Source: a virus
DNA: 64,000 nt
Strand: one strand, 5' to 3'
Virus record (IMG/VR): IMGVR_UViG_3300032238_001058
Location: 18,625 to 82,624 of that record
Shown: positions 32,965 through 39,618 of the stretch, piece after piece
How positions within the stretch are numbered: the stretch's first letter is position 1
Layout of the letters: each line of letters begins with the position of its first letter
Program-made: the position numbers and the translations under genes
Notes under the pieces: model-generated
What the model saw: the letters and a program-made list of their open reading frames with translations, nothing else
What the model was told of the DNA's origin: nothing
The model's database searches: none

Positions 32965-34077
32965 ATGTCCATAAAACTTGTTGACGCAGCGCGGTACTTC
33001 AAAGAAGAACCACATCAAATTGAAGCGTGGGAATGGCTCCAGACTCAGGTTCCTCCTGAGACTCTGGAGTCTTTTGCTGTCAAGTATCGCACAACATCAA
33101 AACAAGAAAGCCTCTACACAAATACTTGGGATGGTGTAGTAGCAATAGCCAAGAATGCGGGTGCAAAATATCCAGAGTGTGTTGCTGCTCAATGGGCACT
33201 TGAATCAAATTGGGGGAAAGACACTTCAGGAACTCATAACTATTACGGCCTCAAAGGAGCAGGTTCTGCGGTTGATACCAAGGAGTTTGTCAATGGTCAA
33301 TGGGTAACAATTAAAGCAGGTTTTATTGATTTTCCAGATCTTGGCACTTGTACTTACTACCTTGTTAATCGTTGGTACAAGGACTTTGGTGGATATAAGG
33401 GTGTGAACAGGGCAACGAGTAGGAATGAATGCGCAAAACTATTGGTTGATGAAGGGTACGCAACTGACCCAAGCTATAGTACCAAGTTAATTCAAATCAT
33501 GGATAAACAACTTGGTACTCCAGGCATCAATGTCAAGGATGCAACCACAACCAAAATTTTGTCCGTTCCATACTTCTATCAACTTGATAACGTCTCTGGT
33601 AAAGGATATCGCGAATGTTTTTCGTCGTCTTGTGCCATGCTTGCTGCTTATTATGGCAAGGTCAAGACTGATGATGAGTATTGTAAAATCCGTGCTAAAT
33701 ACGGAGATACAACTGATAAAGATGCACAGCTCGCTGCTCTACGCTCCCTGGGACTAGAGCCAACATTCATTACCAACTGCAATGCAGCTAGGTTGGAAAA
33801 TGAGTTACGCAATGACCGACCGGCAGCCGTTGGTTGGTTACATAAAGGCGGTGTCACTGTTCCTACAGGTGGTGGCCACTGGACTTGTTGCATTGGTTTT
33901 ACGCCAACTGCATTTGTTCACAACGATCCGAATGGAGAAGCAGACATGTTGTATGGCGGATACACCAGCAATTCTGCCGCGAGTGGTAAAGGTGTTAAGT
34001 ACAGTAGGAAAAATTGGTTACGTCGTTGGGAATGCGACGGTCCTAATTCAGGTTGGGCAATCTTTATCTCAAAGTGA
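32965..34077 (+). CDS. Glucosaminidase-C39-type peptidase fusion
   Basis: 370 residues with two wall-active modules. Residues 45-190 are a glucosaminidase (FlgJ/GH73-like) domain: AQWALESNWGKD carries the catalytic Glu and NYYGLKG follows. Residues 200-370 resemble a C39-type cysteine peptidase: GKGYRECFSSSCAML (nucleophile Cys), GGHWTCCIGF (His), HNDPNGE (Asp/Asn). Glycan and peptide cutting in one chain would penetrate or lyse the host wall. Next to fibre genes, so perhaps tail-borne. The stop overlaps the next GTG (GTGA). Confidence 0.8.
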   Translation: MSIKLVDAARYFKEEPHQIEAWEWLQTQVPPETLESFAVKYRTTSKQESLYTNTWDGVVAIAKNAGAKYPECVAAQWALESNWGKDTSGTHNYYGLKGAGSAVDTKEFVNGQWVTIKAGFIDFPDLGTCTYYLVNRWYKDFGGYKGVNRATSRNECAKLLVDEGYATDPSYSTKLIQIMDKQLGTPGINVKDATTTKILSVPYFYQLDNVSGKGYRECFSSSCAMLAAYYGKVKTDDEYCKIRAKYGDTTDKDAQLAALRSLGLEPTFITNCNAARLENELRNDRPAAVGWLHKGGVTVPTGGGHWTCCIGFTPTAFVHNDPNGEADMLYGGYTSNSAASGKGVKYSRKNWLRRWECDGPNSGWAIFISK

Positions 34078-34235
34078 AACGTAACAAAGATTTAAAGCTT
34101 CGCATCAATATGTGCTGGGAAGTTGGCGACGAAAAAAAATGCGCAACCCTCAGTAAAGAAGAGGCTTACGCAACAAGGAAATGGGTTGAAGATAATGATG
34201 GCGTTATATTTTGGACTCAGGTATTACCTGATTGA
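34074..34235 (+). CDS. Small basic protein (53 aa)
   Basis: 53 residues, GTG start overlapping the previous stop. Lys/Arg-rich N-terminus, two Cys, and a small alpha/beta pattern (CATLSKEEAYATRKWVED). Converges directly on the minus-strand gene 34236, with no terminator visible between. Confidence 0.55.
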   Translation: MKRNKDLKLRINMCWEVGDEKKCATLSKEEAYATRKWVEDNDGVIFWTQVLPD

Positions 34236-34400
34236 TCAGCGTTGTTTAGCGCGACCAATCACAAGACCGCCAATCTCAATTAATTTGTACAGCTTGCGCA
34301 AGAACTGGTCATCACGCGGGTTGGGAGTCAAAGCGCAAATTGCAGAACATGCTGCGTGAATGGCAAGAGCCACTTCAAAGTACTGGTTAATGTGGGCCAT
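34236..34400 (-). CDS. Small conserved-looking helical protein (54 aa)
   Basis: 54 residues: an N-terminal INQYFEVALAIHAACSAI helix and a second helix FLRKLYKLIEIG. Clear ATG and stop; too short for default gene callers. A TACAATAAA box lies 16-26 bases upstream on the minus strand. Third gene of a minus-strand set from 35478. Function unknown. Confidence 0.55.
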   Translation of the reverse strand: MAHINQYFEVALAIHAACSAICALTPNPRDDQFLRKLYKLIEIGGLVIGRAKQR

Positions 34401-34429
34401 GGGTGTGTACCGTTTCTTTTATTGTAGGG

Positions 34430-34564
34430 TCATACTTCATACATGCGACACTCCAAAGCTCCTGGATTTTCGTCGCAGTATTTTTGCCAGGCCAATGTTG
34501 GTGAGTGTTTTGTTTTTGGGCTTGGTTTTGATTTTTTTAACAGCCTAAGAAGTTGTTTGATCAT
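34430..34564 (-). CDS. Small basic protein (44 aa)
   Basis: 44 residues. Lys-rich N-terminus and a C-terminal WQKYCDENPGALECRMYE motif of a type seen in small cyanophage proteins. Its ATG overlaps the stop of the upstream structural gene (ATGA), which strongly supports it. Confidence 0.6.
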   Translation of the reverse strand: MIKQLLRLLKKSKPSPKTKHSPTLAWQKYCDENPGALECRMYEV

Positions 34565-35478
34565 TGTCTGTTGGTTAAAGGTACAAAAATTTCAGGGAAA
34601 CGATTGGTGTCTTGATGCTCATTCTGCCATGCAATTTTCCATTCGGATAGCGAGTGATCGTGTACGGTGTTGAAATACGCATCATCGCCGACTTCTACAG
34701 TGATTCCATACTGTCCATACGTAGATGGAGGAATAGTACCCCCAACATCCATTACTGATGTAGCAGATATTTCAACACTGCCTGTGTTTTGAATGATAAA
34801 AGGAGTTTCAGTAACAATGTATAGATCTGATGGGATAACAACTGTTGTCAATACAGGACTTACAACAGCTTGTGACTGTTGTGCACTTTCTTGAATAAAA
34901 ATACTTCCATCTAAATCTTCCAGTTCAAACAACATTTCTGCATCTGGAAACTCAATAACAACTCCTAGTTCATAGGCAAGAGGTTCATTGCGTGTGGTAG
35001 AAACACAAATTAAATAGCTTCCTGCTTCCAATGGGTAGTACCGTTCGTCCCCACGGTCAAGACGCAAACGATCAAAAGTATTGTACAAATCAGACTGCGC
35101 ACTCATCACCGTATTTAAATACGGAATATATAGTTGTCCATCAGCATACGTAGTGATAGAGTCAGCACCAAAAATTTCTTGACCTTGGATTGGATTTTTG
35201 TTTAAGTCATAGGCAGAAATCTGAATGTAATTAGGACGCGGCGGCCCCTTGGCAAGAATCAACCATGCAGGAGACGCAATGTTTATCTGAAACCAATGAT
35301 TGTACGTGCCACCACCAAAACCGCCATTTGAATTTTGGTTTGTATCCGCACGCCCAACAACTTTATTTTGCGGTCCCAGGGTTCCTTTTAAGTATCGAAG
35401 TGATGTGGAACTAAACGTACCAAGTACTAAAGGGTTATTAAAAGTTCTTTGTGCTTGCGTAGCTGTACTGCGAGACAT
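34561..35478 (-). CDS. Putative virion surface protein
   Basis: 305 residues, beta-rich with Tyr, Ser, Thr and acidic residues. YNHWFQINIA and YIQISAYDLN near residues 60-90 resemble a jelly-roll of the bacterial pre-peptidase/PPC kind, but this is only by eye. It heads a minus-strand operon with two small proteins. Likely a virion or adhesion component. Confidence 0.5.
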   Translation of the reverse strand: MSRSTATQAQRTFNNPLVLGTFSSTSLRYLKGTLGPQNKVVGRADTNQNSNGGFGGGTYNHWFQINIASPAWLILAKGPPRPNYIQISAYDLNKNPIQGQEIFGADSITTYADGQLYIPYLNTVMSAQSDLYNTFDRLRLDRGDERYYPLEAGSYLICVSTTRNEPLAYELGVVIEFPDAEMLFELEDLDGSIFIQESAQQSQAVVSPVLTTVVIPSDLYIVTETPFIIQNTGSVEISATSVMDVGGTIPPSTYGQYGITVEVGDDAYFNTVHDHSLSEWKIAWQNEHQDTNRFPEIFVPLTNRQ

Positions 35479-35502
35479 TATTGGATTTGTATTTATTGTA
35501 TT

Positions 35503-36180
35503 TCAATCATAATCGGGGGTGTTTTTATGAGCCAATGGATGTTGAATAGTCTGTTTGTATTCACGTTTTGTCAGTATTTCTGGCACACCACGACGACATG
35601 CTTCGCTATAAAGCATTAGTTTTTCATACTCAAACTCAGGGAAGAACGGATGAATATTAGCTGGTGGAAAAATTCTGTTCCAACTTGTAATCAAATGTAA
35701 AGGATTAAGGCAGTTTTTGTTATTGCAAGTGCGTGTCACTCGCATAGAACCAACGTCACCCCATGCACATTGATAGATTAATTTATGGGCTGTTTGATTG
35801 TTGTTTGTTTTGTTGTTCGCCAGGTTTCTATAGGAAGGTAATCCGTAACGAGAACGCGCAACTCCTGGTGCCTCCCAACAATCTTCCGCATGTCCTACTG
35901 GGATCTGCTTCCAAATTCGGGCATATTGGTGTTTGCAATCGTTACTTAAATAATTAACGTCAAATCCACAGATATTGCTACGGATTTTTTGTGCACAGTG
36001 ATAGCACCAATGCTTAGTTTTTTCTCTGATGGAATGATTGTGAAGACATGGATACCCTTTGTAGTAACCGTGGGAATCAAGTTCTTCTTTTGACAACTTA
36101 TCAATCTCAGGAATTGGTGGGTAATCAGAAGGCGCTAAGACTGCTTGTCGTAGTGGACGGTTGTCTAGTGTGTTTGCCAT
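35503..36180 (-). CDS. HNH-type zinc nuclease-like protein
   Basis: 225 residues. Zinc-ribbon-like Cys/His pairs (CLHNH...CYHCAQKI, residues 45-65), then a core CNNKNCLNPLHLITSWN near residue 155 that matches HNH-family proteins of cyanophages (CxNxxClNPxHL). The His is the metal ligand. Paired with another HNH protein directly upstream. Confidence 0.68.
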   Translation of the reverse strand: MANTLDNRPLRQAVLAPSDYPPIPEIDKLSKEELDSHGYYKGYPCLHNHSIREKTKHWCYHCAQKIRSNICGFDVNYLSNDCKHQYARIWKQIPVGHAEDCWEAPGVARSRYGLPSYRNLANNKTNNNQTAHKLIYQCAWGDVGSMRVTRTCNNKNCLNPLHLITSWNRIFPPANIHPFFPEFEYEKLMLYSEACRRGVPEILTKREYKQTIQHPLAHKNTPDYD

Positions 36181-36183
36181 GAT

Positions 36184-36591
36184 TCACACCTCCTGCAATT
36201 TATTGTTCATTGCAATGACCTCTGCATCGGTCAAACCGACTTTGATTGCAGCTCGACAGTAAGAACGTTTGACGGAATTACGTGCCTTTCTCTGGCGCAA
36301 TACCAACTCTTTTCTGTTGTCTTTCTCCAAGTTGTCTTCACCATGTACTACGTCTGCTGCCCCAGGGTCCTCGCCAGTGCGTAGGTAGTACACGATTCGG
36401 TGTGCCACGTAAGGAGTGCCGCAGAGCCAAACCTTGTACACCCCATGGACTCGGTCCAACCTGCCAGCCATCTCTCCTGCCTTGTGGCGTTGAAAAGACA
36501 TCGTCCATACCAGGGCACTGGGGAACTCATCCGAAAGTGCCAAGCGTTCTTGGATGTACCAGAGGGGCATCTGGTCGGTGTAGGTGCGCAT
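36184..36591 (-). CDS. HNH endonuclease-like protein, altered motif
   Basis: 135 residues. The pattern AHRIVYYLRTGEDPG, VVHGEDN, DNRKELVLR and RKARN follows the phage HNH_3 type, in which the first core normally reads VDHIDGN. Here the Asp before His is Val, so catalysis may be impaired. Start faces the palindrome region; its promoter probably lies there. Confidence 0.65.
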   Translation of the reverse strand: MRTYTDQMPLWYIQERLALSDEFPSALVWTMSFQRHKAGEMAGRLDRVHGVYKVWLCGTPYVAHRIVYYLRTGEDPGAADVVHGEDNLEKDNRKELVLRQRKARNSVKRSYCRAAIKVGLTDAEVIAMNNKLQEV

Positions 36592-36623
36592 TGAAGTGAG
36601 CTGAGCGGCTTACGACATACCAA

Positions 36624-36987
36624 GTATAGCGGCAAACGTCAGTGAAAGTACGGTATAGCGGGTAAATTCTCGATTTATTTCCCGCTATACGCTTAATTGA
36701 ACTTATCCTAGAGAAAAACGAACTTATGGAAAAGTTAGGTTTTCTGGAAAAGTTATGTATGTATAGCGGGAAAGTTCTGACTTTTACTTGTAGTACATTT
36801 GTTTCCCCCGGACCCCCGGTGTTCTCACCACCGTCTCATCTTAAGACTGAAACCCCCAGAACTTTCCACCTATACATGGCCAACCTGGTGACCAAACCTA
36901 ACTTTTCCATAAGTTCGTTTTTCCTAATAACAAGATGAATTAAGCGTATAGCAGGAAATAACAGGGGGTGTTTTCCAGCTATACCGT
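36624..36987. repeat. Large nested palindrome with TATAGCGGG iterons (candidate origin)
   Basis: This non-coding gap (36592-37048) holds four pairs of inverted arms sharing one centre near 36818. The pairs are 36650-36659/36978-36987 (10 bp, perfect), 36684-36698/36938-36952 (15 bp, perfect), 36713-36742/36894-36923 (30 bp, perfect) and 36759-36779/36857-36877 (19 of 21). GTATAGCGG or a close variant occurs at 36624+, 36653+, 36681-, 36761+, 36866-, 36946+ and 36975-. The centre contains C-runs (CCCCCGGACCCCCGG). No gene seen. Iterons plus strong secondary structure suggest a replication origin or another cis-acting locus. Confidence 0.85.
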
Positions 36988-36999
36988 GTTTTTGCCCAC

Positions 37000-37026
37000 A
37001 AAAAAGCCCCCACTTACTGTGGAGGC
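37000..37026 (-). terminator. Rho-independent terminator of the glycosyltransferase gene
   Basis: Minus strand: GCCTCCAC, loop AGTAA, GTGGGGGC (8 bp with one G-T), followed by six T. It lies 22 bases after the glycosyltransferase stop and isolates the palindrome from upstream transcription. Confidence 0.92.
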
Positions 37027-37048
37027 CCTGGCACCAGTACCTCTGTAC

Positions 37049-38320
37049 TTACGCAGCACTTCCCCCAACGATGCGTTTGTTTTGTTTATTGCGTGCCTTC
37101 TTTGGTTTTGGTGTCTCAACCGAGACTGCCTTATTCCCTTGGCTCAGCACGTCCTCAAAGATGCCGCCAAACTGAGACGCAACTGTGTCCCATGAGAACT
37201 GTGGGTCTGTAGCACGTTCTTTACATTTGCTGCCAACATGGTTGTGATAGACCTTGTCTTCGTACAGCTCATTCAACAGTTCAGTAAGGTGCTCTGAGGA
37301 TGGGCATGGCATTTCCCTTCCGTAGTTGGTATCCACATCAACGTGGTCACAACGAATCAACGATCCATACCCTTCAAAAATCTCTTTACACGACGTATGG
37401 TCTGGCACCACTTGTGGCACACCACATGCAGCGTGTTCAAAGTTGACTAGACCCCAGCCCTCACCTTTACAGGTATTGACGCCAACGTCAACAGCGTTGT
37501 AGATCGTATTGAGCATCTCAACTGAGACGTTTGGAGGTCCTTCCGTTTGCGTGGTCATGATGATGCGGTTGTTAGGGTTGAGGCCAACACGTTGCATCTC
37601 ACGTCCAAAGATCTGCATTACTTCCCAACCCTGGTCTTTGAGGCCCATGTGCAGGTACAGTTTTGCTTCTGGTTTATCTATGGCAAACTTTGCAAATCCC
37701 TGGATAGTAATGTCAATTCGTTTACGGAATTGATTCCTATTTCCGTTAAACACAATAAAATCATCAGGCGACAGCCCAAGAGCTTTACGACACTCAACTT
37801 TGTCTTTGGGATAGAACTGCCCTGGTGTTACACCATGAGGAATTACAGTAATTGGCTTAGTAATACCTCCTTTAATAAATTCGTATGCGCCAAATTCTGT
37901 GTAAGAAATTACAGCATCCCAATCATTAGCTGTATCTGCTAAACACCCTGTCCAACCATACGAATCCATTGGCGCATATCCAACAAATTTAAAGCTGCCA
38001 GCCTGATGCAGATCTTTAATTTGGCTGTACTGCTCATTAATGATCCACATATCGTTAATTGTGAATACAATGTCAGGCCGTTCACGCTCAACAATTTCAC
38101 GAATCCGTTGCTCACCAAACGGCGCAGTTTGAAAACGATTCGACGAAGGATACATTTTGTATTCCTTTTGTTGCTCACAGGGATCTCCCCACCAGTTGTG
38201 ACCTAACACAACAATGTCAAAGGTATCTTTTAAATGTTTCAACACGTTTTCCGTGACACGCGCAAAACCTGTCATGGCAACAATGTCACCACACCACAGT
38301 AATTTAGGTTTGTTTTCCAA
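37049..38320 (-). CDS. GT4-type glycosyltransferase
   Basis: 423 residues, apparent TTG start. GT-B fold: an N-terminal Rossmann half with GFARV near residue 18 and VIPHGV (about 158), and a C-terminal nucleotide-sugar half with FNGNRNQFRKR (about 191) and the EGWGLVNFEHAACGVP E-x7-E signature (about 297). The Lys-rich tail (KPKKARNKQNKR) is unusual. The acceptor is unknown: virion protein, DNA or host surface. Alone between two intergenic regions; divergent from 38392. Confidence 0.85.
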   Translation of the reverse strand: MENKPKLLWCGDIVAMTGFARVTENVLKHLKDTFDIVVLGHNWWGDPCEQQKEYKMYPSSNRFQTAPFGEQRIREIVERERPDIVFTINDMWIINEQYSQIKDLHQAGSFKFVGYAPMDSYGWTGCLADTANDWDAVISYTEFGAYEFIKGGITKPITVIPHGVTPGQFYPKDKVECRKALGLSPDDFIVFNGNRNQFRKRIDITIQGFAKFAIDKPEAKLYLHMGLKDQGWEVMQIFGREMQRVGLNPNNRIIMTTQTEGPPNVSVEMLNTIYNAVDVGVNTCKGEGWGLVNFEHAACGVPQVVPDHTSCKEIFEGYGSLIRCDHVDVDTNYGREMPCPSSEHLTELLNELYEDKVYHNHVGSKCKERATDPQFSWDTVASQFGGIFEDVLSQGNKAVSVETPKPKKARNKQNKRIVGGSAA

Positions 38321-38391
38321 GGTAGTTAGTAATGCCTTGGCTCACTATACCAAAAAATTAAAGGAACGTAGACTAGAAAAAAAGATTGATC

Positions 38392-39285
38392 ATGAACGGG
38401 CAAGCGCTTGCTGGTAAGTTTATGCAGCTTCAACAAAATGAATTGTTTAACGAATTTCAGGAAGGCCTGATGACGGGTGTCCCGGCAGGCTTGAGTCTTC
38501 TTGGTACAGATAATAGTTTGCCTCAGGTTGCTCTTCAGACTGTTGGTGCTGTTGCCGGCGGCTTTGGCATTGGCATGTTAGGTAAATCTATCGGAGCAGC
38601 AATTGGAAAACGTCTTCATCCACAAGCTTTAAAAAACCAACAAGGACTTGGCGCAAGTTTTGGTAGGGTTGCCGGCCAACAAACACTTGCTCAAGGCGGT
38701 GCAGAAACATTGCGTTTTGCAAAAGGTCAAATCAAACAAGAGCTAAAACAACAAACTTCTTCTCAACTTCTCAATGAAGCATTGCAAAACCCACAGGCAT
38801 TTGCAACTAAATATGGAGTTGACCCAGAAACATTTAAAAAATACCATACAGTTGTTGGTGCAACGGGACAAGCACGTGCTGGCCTAGAGACGCTTGAAAA
38901 CATGTCGCCTGAACAACGCAAGCAAATGGGTGCTGCAGCACAAAAGTTAATGGATCAAGGCTTTAATCAAGTTGAAAATTTAATTAACGTACAAGCTGCT
39001 GCTTCCATGGACAATAACATTGCAAAAATGGCAATGCTTCAAAAAGGAACAGTAGTACCGGGCACTGACTTAGACCTTGGCCAAGCATTTGAATCATTGC
39101 TTAAAGAACCCAAAGCCATTACTGGAGAGCACGTTGGCCGTGCAGTAGGACGTTTTATTGGTGATGAAGTTGGGGTTGTAACAGGTATTGGGCTTACGGG
39201 TGCGTTAGCTGGAGCCCTTGGAATGAAGACAGAAAAAGACAAAAAGATTGAAGAGTTACAACAACAAGTTGGGCGGCGTTACTGA
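38392..39285 (+). CDS. Gly/Ala-rich virion-type protein, displaced copy of the 1-3 kb style
   Basis: 298 residues from ATG 38392. N-terminal Gln-rich helix, glycine-zipper hydrophobic segment (residues about 45-75), long Gln/Ala helices, then a second Gly/Ala segment (about 255-280) and a charged end. The architecture closely resembles the proteins at 325-2178. Lone plus-strand gene between minus-strand operons; its end overlaps speD by 30 bases. Confidence 0.65.
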   Translation: MNGQALAGKFMQLQQNELFNEFQEGLMTGVPAGLSLLGTDNSLPQVALQTVGAVAGGFGIGMLGKSIGAAIGKRLHPQALKNQQGLGASFGRVAGQQTLAQGGAETLRFAKGQIKQELKQQTSSQLLNEALQNPQAFATKYGVDPETFKKYHTVVGATGQARAGLETLENMSPEQRKQMGAAAQKLMDQGFNQVENLINVQAAASMDNNIAKMAMLQKGTVVPGTDLDLGQAFESLLKEPKAITGEHVGRAVGRFIGDEVGVVTGIGLTGALAGALGMKTEKDKKIEELQQQVGRRY

Positions 39286-39618
39286 TCGAGTTAACTCTTT
39301 TTCTTCCGCAGTTTTTGCTTTGAGTTTTGTTTTTAAAAACTCAGCTGCTCGATGTGTTTGTGTTGTATCGCCACACGTATACAAGTCGATTGCTGCATAC
39401 CCAATCTCTGGCCAGGTATGGATTGATGCATGGGACTCAGCCAATAAAGCAAGTAGTGTCACACCTTGTGGTTTAAACTTCTCACCAATGATGCGAAGAA
39501 TATTTGCCTTTGCCATAACAAGAGAAGCCTCAAGCAAACGTTGAAGCTCCTCATAGTCATTCAAGACCTTTGGATCACAGTCATATAGATCCAGGATTAA
39601 ATGGCGTCCGTTACTCAC
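39256..39618 (-). CDS. speD: S-adenosylmethionine decarboxylase proenzyme
   Basis: 120 residues, GTG start overlapping the primase stop (GTGA). Makes decarboxylated SAM for spermidine synthesis. ESHASIHTWPE gives the Glu61/Ser62 self-cleavage site that forms the pyruvoyl cofactor, plus His67; Cys82 in TCGD is the third catalytic residue. The spacing equals that of Thermotoga SpeD. Cyanophages often carry speD, presumably for polyamines that neutralise packaged DNA or support host photosynthesis. Confidence 0.92.
   Translation of the reverse strand: MSNGRHLILDLYDCDPKVLNDYEELQRLLEASLVMAKANILRIIGEKFKPQGVTLLALLAESHASIHTWPEIGYAAIDLYTCGDTTQTHRAAEFLKTKLKAKTAEEKELTRSVTPPNLLL

Noticed and set aside
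36726-36938. 70-codon open frame across the palindrome
   Set aside because: Lies over inverted-repeat arms and C-runs, reads as low-quality protein, no ribosome site.
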